Positions 14,937-23,691 of a stretch of 46,927 nt of DNA are shown in pieces. Under the pieces are notes generated by a model. That model was not told the DNA's origin and searched no databases. It saw nothing but the letters and a program-made list of their open reading frames with translations. Origin of the DNA: a virus; the IMG/VR virus record IMGVR_UViG_3300030060_003381, positions 1 through 46,927 of that record; one strand, written 5' to 3'. Position numbers and translations under genes: made by a program. Every line of letters begins with the position of its first letter. Position 1 is the first letter of the stretch.

Positions 14937-16391
14937 ATGGGAACATTAAATCCACAGTTTGGAACAATCTTACCATCACAAACGCAAGAATTATTAAACA
15001 GTAATTATTTACAGTTTAATACAGGTGGTGCTAACGATTTTATCCAACAGTATTTACCAGAGGTCTACGAACAAGAAGTAGAGCGTTATGGAAACAGAAC
15101 GTTATCTGGATTTTTAAGAATGGTCGGTGCAGAAATGCCAATGACCTCAGATCAAGTAATCTGGTCTGAACAAAATAGATTACATATTGCTTATGACGGA
15201 ATGACTCAAGCTGCTGGAGCTGGTACAACTACTGTACTAACTTTAGGTGCTGCTGCAGATCAAGAAATGGTTATGAGTATTAATGATACAATTGTTGTTT
15301 TAGATCCAGCTACTGGATTAGAAGCTAAGTGTATTGTTATTGACGTGACTGCAGGTGGTCCTGGTGTAGGTGATGTAACAGTTGAATGTTTTGATCCAGT
15401 TGCTACTTTAACTGCTCAAGGTTTTTCTGCTGCAGGTCTTAAAGCTTTTGTTTATGGTTCTGCATATACAAAAGGTACAAGCATTGCTGCGGGTGGAGCT
15501 GGTAATTCAAATGTTAGAAACAGCGTAGAGCCTAGCTTTACTCAATTTTCTAACTCACCAGTTATTATTAGAGATCAGTACGTTGTATCTGGTTCTGATA
15601 TGGCTCAAATCGGTTGGGTTGAAGTTGCTACTGAAGACGGTGCTTCTGGATACTTATGGTATTTAAAAGCTGAGTCTGAAACAAGACTAAGATTCGAAGA
15701 CTACCTAGAAATGGTATGCGTTGAAGGTGAACTTAATGCAGGTATTGGTGGTGTTAATACACCAGCTCAATTACCAGGTACACAAGGTTTATTCGCTGCT
15801 ATTGAAGATAGAGGTAACGTAGAAGTAGGATTTACTGCAGGTACTGGTATCGGAGATTTTGATGAAATACTTCAAAACTTAGATACTCAGGGAGCTATTG
15901 AAGAAAACATGCTTTTCTTACAAAGAGCTACTGCTTTAGATTTTGATGATATGTTAGGATCTATTTCTGCTGGTGGTGCTGGTGGTACTGCTTTTGGATT
16001 ATTTGAAAATTCAGAAGAAATGGCACTTAACTTAGGATTTACAGGATTTAGAAGAGGTTCTTATGACTTTTACAAAACTGATTGGAAATATTTAAATGAC
16101 GCTTCTACAAGAGGTGGTATTGATGGTATCAATTCAATCGAAGGTGTATTAGTACCTGCTGGAACTTCTACTGTTTATGATCAAATCTTAGGAACTAATA
16201 TCAGAAGACCTTTCTTACATGTTCGTTATAGAGCTTCTCAAGCTGACGATAGAAGAATGAAGTCTTGGATAACTGGTTCTGCAGGTGGTGCATTTACTTC
16301 AACTCTTGATGCTATGGAAGTAAACTTCCTTTCAGAAAGATGTTTGGTAACACAAGCTGCTAATAACTTTGTATTATTCAAAGGTATTTAA
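14937..16391 (+). CDS. Major capsid protein
   Basis: The 484-residue protein sits right after the scaffold and before a strong hairpin. The sequence is Gly/Ala/Thr-rich with HK97-like features: a helical N-terminal arm (NDFIQQYLPEVYEQEVERYG), a long hydrophobic insertion of about 90 residues (about 95-185) that looks like an added beta domain, and a C-terminal RPFLHVRYRASQADDRRMKSW segment. Codons appear smoother and more G/C-containing than in neighbouring genes, as expected for a very abundant protein. It forms the icosahedral shell and is the likely main client of the phage chaperonins. The exact family was not verified. Confidence 0.85.
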   Translation: MGTLNPQFGTILPSQTQELLNSNYLQFNTGGANDFIQQYLPEVYEQEVERYGNRTLSGFLRMVGAEMPMTSDQVIWSEQNRLHIAYDGMTQAAGAGTTTVLTLGAAADQEMVMSINDTIVVLDPATGLEAKCIVIDVTAGGPGVGDVTVECFDPVATLTAQGFSAAGLKAFVYGSAYTKGTSIAAGGAGNSNVRNSVEPSFTQFSNSPVIIRDQYVVSGSDMAQIGWVEVATEDGASGYLWYLKAESETRLRFEDYLEMVCVEGELNAGIGGVNTPAQLPGTQGLFAAIEDRGNVEVGFTAGTGIGDFDEILQNLDTQGAIEENMLFLQRATALDFDDMLGSISAGGAGGTAFGLFENSEEMALNLGFTGFRRGSYDFYKTDWKYLNDASTRGGIDGINSIEGVLVPAGTSTVYDQILGTNIRRPFLHVRYRASQADDRRMKSWITGSAGGAFTSTLDAMEVNFLSERCLVTQAANNFVLFKGI

Positions 16392-16400
16392 GCATTTTAT

Positions 16401-16432
16401 AAGGTTAGGGCGCTTCGGCGCCCATATACCTT
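16401..16432 (+). terminator. UUCG hairpin after the capsid gene
   Basis: GGGCGC and GCGCCC (16408-16413, 16418-16423) enclose a TTCG loop with the stable C(UUCG)G closure. They are flanked by an outer AAGGT/ACCTT pair (16401-16405, 16428-16432). This is the most G/C-rich structure in the window. No clear T-run follows, so it may act as a partial terminator or as a 3' end stabiliser that raises capsid mRNA over downstream genes. Confidence 0.75.
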
Positions 16433-16436
16433 TAAC

Positions 16437-16461
16437 TATTTAATTATATTATATTATGTCA
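16437..16461 (+). promoter_or_regulatory. A/T leader before the post-capsid gene (copy 2)
   Basis: Identical over 25 bases to 13680-13704. It starts four bases after the capsid hairpin, so it could restart transcription or translation downstream of that structure. Both genes it precedes start with Met-Ser and Lys-rich sequence, but identity ends within the second or third codon, which favours a leader element over coding homology. Confidence 0.6.
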
Positions 16462-17277
16462 AAAAAAGATAAAAAAGTTGTTGAAGAAACAACACCATTG
16501 GTTGAAAAACCAAAACAAGAAATTCCAAAGGTTAAAAAACCTAAATGGGAAGTAAAAGATAGAGTTTATTATTTAAAAGGAAAAAAACAACCTTTAACAT
16601 TAAGAATACCAGGAAAACATACTAAAAAGCACGCGCTTTTATGGTTTGATCCTGTTAAACAAAAGCAAAGAGAAATAAGATATGCTACAAATATGGCTAG
16701 TCCTTTTGCAGATGAGCAAGAAGGAGAAGTTACATTGGGTCATATATTATTTAAAGATGGTGTTTTAAAAGTACCAGCTAAAGAGGTTGCTTTACAAAAA
16801 TTATTAAGTTTATACCACCCTTTAAAAGATAAACTATACTATGAGTTTAGACCATCAGTTGTTGCAGTAGATGAGTTAGAGCAAATAGAATATGAAATAG
16901 ATGCATTAAATGCAGCTAGAAATATTGATATTGATCAAGCTGAGGCGATAATGAGAGTTGAGTTAGGATCTAAAGTATCATCAATGAGTTCTAAAGAAAT
17001 AAAAAGAGATTTAATGGTTTTTGCTAAAAGAAATCCAAAGTTATTTATATCTTTAGCTAATGATGAAAACGTTATGTTAAGAAACCTAACTATTAGAGCT
17101 CAAGAAGCTGGTGTTATTAGATTGTCTCAAGATCAAAGAACTTTTTCCTGGGGATCTAATGATAGAAAGTTAATGAACGTACCATTTGATGAAAATCCGT
17201 ACTCGGCATTTGCTGCTTTCTTGAAAACAGATGAAGGAGTTGAAGTTTTTAAATCTATAGAGAAAAAACTAAATTAA
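16456..17277 (+). CDS. Head-associated hypothetical protein, 273 aa
   Basis: The N-terminal 35 residues are Lys/Pro/Glu-rich and probably disordered. A mixed domain follows (KWEVKDRVYYLKGKKQPLTL, KHALLWFDPVKQKQREIRYA), and then a helical C-terminal half with YEIDALNAARNIDIDQAEAI and a winged-helix-like segment IRAQEAGVIRLSQDQRTFSW. It lies between two hairpins directly after the capsid gene, so it is probably an auxiliary head or completion protein. No family is recognised. Translation begins at the repeated A/T leader. Confidence 0.65.
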   Translation: MSKKDKKVVEETTPLVEKPKQEIPKVKKPKWEVKDRVYYLKGKKQPLTLRIPGKHTKKHALLWFDPVKQKQREIRYATNMASPFADEQEGEVTLGHILFKDGVLKVPAKEVALQKLLSLYHPLKDKLYYEFRPSVVAVDELEQIEYEIDALNAARNIDIDQAEAIMRVELGSKVSSMSSKEIKRDLMVFAKRNPKLFISLANDENVMLRNLTIRAQEAGVIRLSQDQRTFSWGSNDRKLMNVPFDENPYSAFAAFLKTDEGVEVFKSIEKKLN

Positions 17278-17291
17278 CAAGTGATAATAAT

Positions 17292-17317
17292 ATAGGGGCA
17301 GTATTAACTGCCTCTAT
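17292..17317 (+). terminator. Stem-loop between head and neck genes
   Basis: An 11-bp stem (one G-T pair) with the four-base loop ATTA: the left arm is 17292-17302 (ATAGGGGCAGT) and the right arm 17307-17317 (ACTGCCTCTAT). It is followed by GTTATAATA and an A-run instead of a T-run. With the capsid hairpin it brackets the single gene at 16456, so both may be attenuators or mRNA-processing/stability elements. Confidence 0.6.
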
Positions 17318-17337
17318 GTTATAATAAAAAAAATATA

Positions 17338-18102
17338 ATGGTAAATATAAATACAGTATACACTACAGTCTTGTATATATTAAACAAAGAACAAAGAGGT
17401 TATGTGACTCCAGCTGAATTTAATAGTTTAGCAGTTCAAGTACAAGAAGAAATATTTGAATCATATTTTCCAGATGGCAATCAATTAAATAGAGCCAATC
17501 AACAAAACATACAAAATGATACTGAGTTTTTTAATATGTATAAAGATAATGCGTATAAACTATATCCTTTTGAAGAAGAAAATCAATTTACATTTGCAGG
17601 TGCTCCATACAATGGATGGTTAGCAAACAGTCCAACTAAAACATTATATAGAATAGGTGAAATAATATCTGAATATAATGAAACTGGAACTGACATACAA
17701 TCTATTACTGATTTAATTAGTAAAAAAGAATATACTATAACTGAAAAATCTAAATTAACAAAAGCTACACAGCAATATCCTATTGCGTATTTAACTAATT
17801 ATGTTAATCCTCCAGCTTTCCCCGATCCTTTACCTATGTTAAAAATAAGTCCGTTACCAAATAATGTAACGGTTAATTGTATATTTAAACCTTCAGATCC
17901 TGTTTGGGCTTTTACTATTGGTACATTAGGTCAATATGTTTATGATAATACATCTTCTGTTAACTTTCAACTAGATGCTTCAGAACAAACAAATTTAATT
18001 ATAAATATATTAAAATACACAGGATTAATAGTAAGAGACCCAGAAATTATACAAACAGCTACACAAGAAGCTGCTAAAGTAGAACAAAACGAAAAAGCAT
18101 AA
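17338..18102 (+). CDS. Neck / head-to-tail adaptor candidate, 254 aa
   Basis: The protein opens with VNINTVYTTVLYILNKEQRG and a helical YVTPAEFNSLAVQVQEEIFE segment. It has a beta-rich middle and a C-terminal helix NLIINILKYTGLIVRDPEII that leads to an Ala/Glu/Lys tail. Adaptor proteins of podoviruses are of this size, mostly helical at their ends, and lie between capsid and tail genes, as here. It overlaps the next gene as TAATG. The assignment rests on order and general shape, not on a specific motif. Confidence 0.65.
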   Translation: MVNINTVYTTVLYILNKEQRGYVTPAEFNSLAVQVQEEIFESYFPDGNQLNRANQQNIQNDTEFFNMYKDNAYKLYPFEEENQFTFAGAPYNGWLANSPTKTLYRIGEIISEYNETGTDIQSITDLISKKEYTITEKSKLTKATQQYPIAYLTNYVNPPAFPDPLPMLKISPLPNNVTVNCIFKPSDPVWAFTIGTLGQYVYDNTSSVNFQLDASEQTNLIINILKYTGLIVRDPEIIQTATQEAAKVEQNEKA

Positions 18103-19334
18103 TGGCACAAATAACAGAAACAAACGCACAATATTACCAAGGCGCGCAAGGCTTTAGAGAAGATGGAGTTTTTAATGGCAAGTATCGTGCTACCTTTGAT
18201 ACTGATCTAGTTTGGTATACATCAGATGCGGCAGATGAAAATTATGCTAGAAATAACTTTAAAGTATATACTAGTGCAACAGGTTTACCAGGAACATTTG
18301 GAGAAGTAGCTGGTGTAGGTGCTTATCTAGTTTCTGATAACACTGTAGATTTTGGTTTAGCTCCACCACTAGGAACTTATATAGTTATACAATTAAAAAC
18401 ATTAGATGGTGGTAAATACGGTTTAACTCCAGCAGAAAAAGCTTATGGCGAAACTGTTGAAGATAACTACGGTGGGTATCAATATGTTAAATTAAACGAT
18501 ATAGTAAATAACTTTATGGTTGGATATGTTGGTGACGGTAAAGTTGTACAAACATGTAAGAAATCAGATGTAGTATTTTTTGCTAAAAGAAGTTTACAAG
18601 AATTTAGTTATGATACATTGAAAAGTATTAAATCTTCAGAACTTACTATACCTGAATCTTTATCATTAATAATACCTCAAGATTATGTTAATTATGTCAA
18701 TATTTCTTGGATAGATCAATTAGGAGTTAAACACCCTATATATCCTGCAAATAACTTAACTATTGATCCGTATTATACAAATATACAAGATAACGTAGGT
18801 GTACCAACTCAAGATAATTTTGGAGAAAATTTAGAAGGAACATCAATAACAGAAGAAAGATGGAAAAATGCTAATGATAGATTATTAAACTCTTCATGGT
18901 ATGCTAATTTTGAATGGTTTGGTTATGCTAATCCTGATTTATGGAGTTTAAACGGTCCATGGAATTGGGGTAGATTATATGGTATTGATCCACAAAGAAG
19001 TAATTTTAATGGTTGGTTTGGTATAGATGAAAGACAAAATAAATTTACTTTTTCTAGTAATTTAGTAGGTAAATTAATTGTTTTAGAATACATATCTGAT
19101 GGATTAGCGTATGATTTAGATACAAAAGTTCCTAAAATGGCTGAAGAAGCAATGTATAAAAGTATTTTATACAACATTGTTTCTACTAGAGCTGGTCAAC
19201 CTGAGCACTTAGTACAAAGATACAAGAAAGATAGATATGCTGCTTTACGTAATGCTAAAATAAGATTATCTAATATTAAACTAGAAGAGTTTACGCAAGT
19301 AATGCGTGGTAAATCTAAATGGATAAAACACTAA
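18102..19334 (+). CDS. Virion structural protein (neck/tail ring), 410 aa
   Basis: The N-terminal third is beta-rich (YRATFDTDLVWYTSDAADEN and a Gly/Thr/Val region). The middle has VVFFAKRSLQEFSYDTLKSI and DYVNYVNISWIDQLGVKHPI. The C-terminal part contains a long aromatic/Asn region and ends in a helix with VPKMAEEAMYKSILYNIVST and a basic tail. The K-R-x-L-Q-E-F-x-Y-D segment reminds me of ring proteins following the adaptor in marine podoviruses. It is translated together with the adaptor candidate and followed by the tail hub gene. Its name stays tentative. Confidence 0.7.
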   Translation: MAQITETNAQYYQGAQGFREDGVFNGKYRATFDTDLVWYTSDAADENYARNNFKVYTSATGLPGTFGEVAGVGAYLVSDNTVDFGLAPPLGTYIVIQLKTLDGGKYGLTPAEKAYGETVEDNYGGYQYVKLNDIVNNFMVGYVGDGKVVQTCKKSDVVFFAKRSLQEFSYDTLKSIKSSELTIPESLSLIIPQDYVNYVNISWIDQLGVKHPIYPANNLTIDPYYTNIQDNVGVPTQDNFGENLEGTSITEERWKNANDRLLNSSWYANFEWFGYANPDLWSLNGPWNWGRLYGIDPQRSNFNGWFGIDERQNKFTFSSNLVGKLIVLEYISDGLAYDLDTKVPKMAEEAMYKSILYNIVSTRAGQPEHLVQRYKKDRYAALRNAKIRLSNIKLEEFTQVMRGKSKWIKH

Positions 19335-19340
19335 AATTTA

Positions 19341-22300
19341 ATGGCTAGAATAGTTAATACCTTTGTTAAGGGAAAATTAAATAAAGACCTAGAAGCTCGT
19401 TTATTACCAAACGGAGAATATAGAGATGCTAGAAATATTCAAGTTAGTAAATCTGAAGGACCTGATGTAGGTGAATTAGAAAACGCGTTGGGTAATGAAA
19501 AAATATTTGATTGGGATAATGGCCTTAGTAAAATAAGCGCTACATGTATCGGGTATGTTACTGATGATTTAAATAATGCGGCTTATTTATTTTTAACATC
19601 ATACACAGATCCTAACCCATTAAACTTTACTTACACGCCTGGAAACTTAAGCCAAATAATTAAGTTCGACGCTTTTAACAATACTAGCACTATTTTATTA
19701 CAAGGTAGTTATTTAAATTTTTCTACTACACATCCTATTTTTGGTGCAAATATAGTAGAAAACCTATTGTTTTGGACAGACAATAGAAATCAACCTAGAG
19801 TAATAAATTTAGAAAAAGCATTGGCAAATCCTTATGATTCGCCAAATCCTCATTACACCAATGAAGATCAAATATCTGTAGCTAAGTATAATCCTTATGA
19901 AGCAATAAAAATTTGGCAAGAAATAGGAAGTACTGGTGAGTATGAAACTACAATGAAAGATGTTACAAGTAAAACCTTACCTAATGGTGCTAGGTTTACT
20001 TCAGCTGCTCCTGCTCCAACTGTTCCTGCAGGCGTAATCAATGTAGACCCAGGAACATATCAAGGTAAAAAGGAAGCAGTACCTGGAACTCAATATAGTG
20101 TTCAATATCCTAATACTAAAATAGGTTTTATAGGAGCAGACGGTTGTTTAAATAGAACTGCAGGTGGTGATTTAGAGTTAGCTGATTTAGTCAATATTAA
20201 TGTTCCAACCCCAGCTTTACCTGATCCAAATTCTGAACCATCGTCAGTAACTTTTATTAATTTCAACGGCACTTCAATTCCAGTTGGTACAGAAGTTTTA
20301 ATAAGTCCTAATCCATATTACGATTGTAATTTTGCTGGTGATCCTGCATATTTAGATGATAAATTTGTCAGATTTAGTTATAGATTTAGATTTGAAGATA
20401 ATGAATATTCTATATTAGCTCCTTTTACTCAAATAGCTTTTATTCCTAAACAAGATGGTTATTTTATTTATCAAAAACAAAAAAACCCTGACTTAAGTAA
20501 AGATGATATGGCTAACGCATATCAAAGTACTATTGTTGAGTTTATGGAAAATAAAGTTGATGAAGTAAAGTTAATAATACCTTTACCTTTTGGAGCAGAT
20601 GAAATTAGAAATAATTTAAAAATAAAAGAATTAGAAATAGTACAAAAAGAATCTGATGGACTAGCTTTAAGAGTAGTTGATACAATTCCAATAGATACTA
20701 TTGAAAGCGAAAGTGGTACAGAAAGTTTTTATGCTTTTGATTATTTATCTAAAAAACCTATTAAAACACTACCTAGTAATGAAATAACAAGGGTTTTTGA
20801 TAAAATACCAGTTAGAGCTTTGGCTCAAGAATTAAGCGGTAATAGAGTTATTTATGGTAATTATCTAAATAAACACACTCCACCGGAAACGTTAAATTAC
20901 AATGTATCTGTTAGTGAAAAGTCTGATTTTAATTTAAACTTTGCTACCGCTACAAAAGATGGTGCTCCTATTCCTCCAGCAAGTAGCGTTACTTTAACTT
21001 TAGATCCAGCAACTGTTGTAGGAGATATAGATGTTGGTGATACAGCATCTGTACCTGCTCTTGGTATACCTAGTCTTGGAACTGTTGTAGACACTGATGG
21101 GTCAACCTATGTAACATTAGATCAATCAAATACTTTAGGAAACGGTAATGTAATACTATTTAGTCCATCTGGACCTGATGTAAATACTACAAGCATAGTT
21201 GAATATCCAAATCATACTTTAAAACAAAATAGAAATTATCAAGTTGGTATTGTTTTATCTGATAGATATGGCAGGCAATCATCTGTTATATTATCTAACA
21301 ATAAAGAACTAGTTAATTTACCTAGTGGAGCTTCATTTATTGGTGATACTGTATATTCAGCTTATTTACCAGATGGAACTGAACAGGTTAATTGGCCAGG
21401 AGACTCATTAAAAGTTTTATTTAATGATCCTATTGGACCAACAGCTAAAATACCTCAAACTTATTATCCTGGTTTATATAATAGTGATATAAGTAGCGCA
21501 GATTATAATCCGTTAGGTTGGTATTCTTACAAAATAGTTGTAAAACAAACTGAACAAGAATATTATAATGTTTATTTACCGGGTATAATGGCAGCTTATC
21601 CTGAAGATATTACGTTAGAAGTTAATGAAACATCTCATGTTGTTTTAATAAATGATAATATAAATAAAGTACCTAGAGATTTAAGCGCAGTAGGACCAGA
21701 GCAAAGACAATTTAGAAGCTCCGTACAGTTATTTGGTAGAGTACAAAATACAAATCAAGTTATTACATATATTGATAATACAACTGATTTTATATACTCT
21801 AATAATATGGGATTAGCAAATGAACAATATTATCCAGGTAGACAATCTGACACTGTTTCAACCATATCTACTCTTGTAGATTTATTTGATTACAGTCCTA
21901 TAGATCCACCAAAACCAAATTTTTTCCCTCAGTTCTATCAAGTAAACTCTAATCCATTAATTGCTAAAATAAGTACAGAAAATAAAATAGGTCAAACATC
22001 TAACACTGATTACGAACCTTTTACATGTACAGTTGCTACGACTATTGCTTCACCAGGAAACCCAGAAGTAGAAGTTAACACTATACCTGTTACAAGTCCA
22101 GGATTTGAACCCGAAGCTTTTGATATTGTTACAGGGGCAAATTTACCAGAAGGTATAGTAGTAGAATCATTTACACCAGGAACTCCACCTGGACCTCCTC
22201 CAGCAGTAGGAACTCCAGATACCTTAACATTACAAGATGAAAATGGTATTGGTTATAGAGCTGTGTTAGAAGAAGGAGATGTATTATACATATCTCCAGG

Positions 22301-23672
22301 AGCTGATAATACAGCAAATAGAGGATCTTTAATATTACCTGGGTTACAGTATTTAGGTGTTTATGAAACTTCTCCTGTGGTATCTAATTTAGATATATAC
22401 TGGGAAACAACTACAAGTGGACTAATTAGTGATTTGAATTTTTTAATTTTATCAGAAAGTCAAGGTGGAGCTGATATTAGTTCTTTTGACACTGGTAGTT
22501 GGGACGAAGGACTTGCTAGTGGTGGTGATATTTTAGATACTGAATTTGAAGTAGTAGATTTATTTGGAGTACCAGTAGATACAGCTGATCTTTTATTAAC
22601 TCAACTTACAGTCACAATGTCAGTTACTGATGCTAATACTCCAGGTAACAATGTTGATAATTATTTTAATTTAGTTCAAACTGGTGTTTTAGGTGATGCT
22701 TCAATAACATTTCAAGTAGAAACTACTGCTGATTATTACAATGTAGTATTTTATGAATACATTGAAGAACAAAGATTATTTAACTTTGTATTTAATATAA
22801 CTACAGTATATGATGGTGAAACTACAAACGTACAAGTTCCTGTTACTAATAGAGGACCTGGAAATATAGCACCGATTATAACACCAGCTAGTACTCCAAT
22901 TACTACAAATAGATTAGATACTAGTGTGCTTTTTGAAACAAGAGGTGTTAATGGAGCTGATAATAACGATTTAAGAGATCAAGATTTAGCATGTTTAATA
23001 ACAGCGGTATCATTTGATATAAATGGAGTAATAACAGCAGTAAACTCTGATGATTTTGGAGTGTATTTTCAGTCGCTTTCTTTTAACGATAATTTAACTA
23101 ATGAATTAGTTAATCAAATATCATTTACAAATTCAGCTATACCTGTTGCTGATTATAGCATAACTGTTGAGTATATAGACGCTGCTGAAGCTAGTTCTGA
23201 AGATTATCAAGTTCTTTTAAATGAAATATCAGCTTTAGGAACAGGTGTTCCTGAACCTGGAATACGTCAAATAGAAAGAGTTTGTCCTGGTCCTGGTAAT
23301 GTAATACCAGATCCTTATTGTCAAATTTATATTGATGCTGCTAATGATCCAACTGATAATGGTTATTATTTGTTCCATGGGACATTTGCTGAATTAACAA
23401 ACAATAGTACAACAATTACGGTAGATAAAACAAATGCAGCAACATCAACATTAGTTCCAGCTAATTGTCAAACTGAATTTTTCTATGCACCTTTAGGTGG
23501 TCCTAGTGATTTTGCTACCTTGAGAGCAATGGCGTTGGCAAGTGGATGTTCACAGCAAGTAGAGAATTGTGAAGATTTTGATGACACTCCTATTGCTACA
23601 GAGTGGGAAGGTTTAACAGGTGCTGGATCTATAATAGATACATCAACTGGTTATGTACTAGAAATAATATAA
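19341..23672 (+). CDS. Tail hub/nozzle-type protein, N-terminal part, 1443 aa
   Basis: The opening RIVNTFVKGKLNKDLEARLL followed by P-N-G-E-Y-R-D-A-R-N-I-Q-V is the hallmark of phage tail tubular B / P22 gp10-like hub proteins. A beta-propeller-like region follows. Further on come Gly/Pro/Thr-rich insertions (about 540-610 and 910-960, the latter with GTPPGPPPAVG) that look like added beta-sandwich domains exposed on the tail. The last 100 residues contain several Cys. The protein stops without the usual hub C-terminal segment, which appears in the next gene. It forms the tail tube exit and is the best candidate for host contact. Confidence 0.78.
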   Translation: MARIVNTFVKGKLNKDLEARLLPNGEYRDARNIQVSKSEGPDVGELENALGNEKIFDWDNGLSKISATCIGYVTDDLNNAAYLFLTSYTDPNPLNFTYTPGNLSQIIKFDAFNNTSTILLQGSYLNFSTTHPIFGANIVENLLFWTDNRNQPRVINLEKALANPYDSPNPHYTNEDQISVAKYNPYEAIKIWQEIGSTGEYETTMKDVTSKTLPNGARFTSAAPAPTVPAGVINVDPGTYQGKKEAVPGTQYSVQYPNTKIGFIGADGCLNRTAGGDLELADLVNINVPTPALPDPNSEPSSVTFINFNGTSIPVGTEVLISPNPYYDCNFAGDPAYLDDKFVRFSYRFRFEDNEYSILAPFTQIAFIPKQDGYFIYQKQKNPDLSKDDMANAYQSTIVEFMENKVDEVKLIIPLPFGADEIRNNLKIKELEIVQKESDGLALRVVDTIPIDTIESESGTESFYAFDYLSKKPIKTLPSNEITRVFDKIPVRALAQELSGNRVIYGNYLNKHTPPETLNYNVSVSEKSDFNLNFATATKDGAPIPPASSVTLTLDPATVVGDIDVGDTASVPALGIPSLGTVVDTDGSTYVTLDQSNTLGNGNVILFSPSGPDVNTTSIVEYPNHTLKQNRNYQVGIVLSDRYGRQSSVILSNNKELVNLPSGASFIGDTVYSAYLPDGTEQVNWPGDSLKVLFNDPIGPTAKIPQTYYPGLYNSDISSADYNPLGWYSYKIVVKQTEQEYYNVYLPGIMAAYPEDITLEVNETSHVVLINDNINKVPRDLSAVGPEQRQFRSSVQLFGRVQNTNQVITYIDNTTDFIYSNNMGLANEQYYPGRQSDTVSTISTLVDLFDYSPIDPPKPNFFPQFYQVNSNPLIAKISTENKIGQTSNTDYEPFTCTVATTIASPGNPEVEVNTIPVTSPGFEPEAFDIVTGANLPEGIVVESFTPGTPPGPPPAVGTPDTLTLQDENGIGYRAVLEEGDVLYISPGADNTANRGSLILPGLQYLGVYETSPVVSNLDIYWETTTSGLISDLNFLILSESQGGADISSFDTGSWDEGLASGGDILDTEFEVVDLFGVPVDTADLLLTQLTVTMSVTDANTPGNNVDNYFNLVQTGVLGDASITFQVETTADYYNVVFYEYIEEQRLFNFVFNITTVYDGETTNVQVPVTNRGPGNIAPIITPASTPITTNRLDTSVLFETRGVNGADNNDLRDQDLACLITAVSFDINGVITAVNSDDFGVYFQSLSFNDNLTNELVNQISFTNSAIPVADYSITVEYIDAAEASSEDYQVLLNEISALGTGVPEPGIRQIERVCPGPGNVIPDPYCQIYIDAANDPTDNGYYLFHGTFAELTNNSTTITVDKTNAATSTLVPANCQTEFFYAPLGGPSDFATLRAMALASGCSQQVENCEDFDDTPIATEWEGLTGAGSIIDTSTGYVLEII

Positions 23673-23691
23673 AAAACGTGTAATAATAAAT

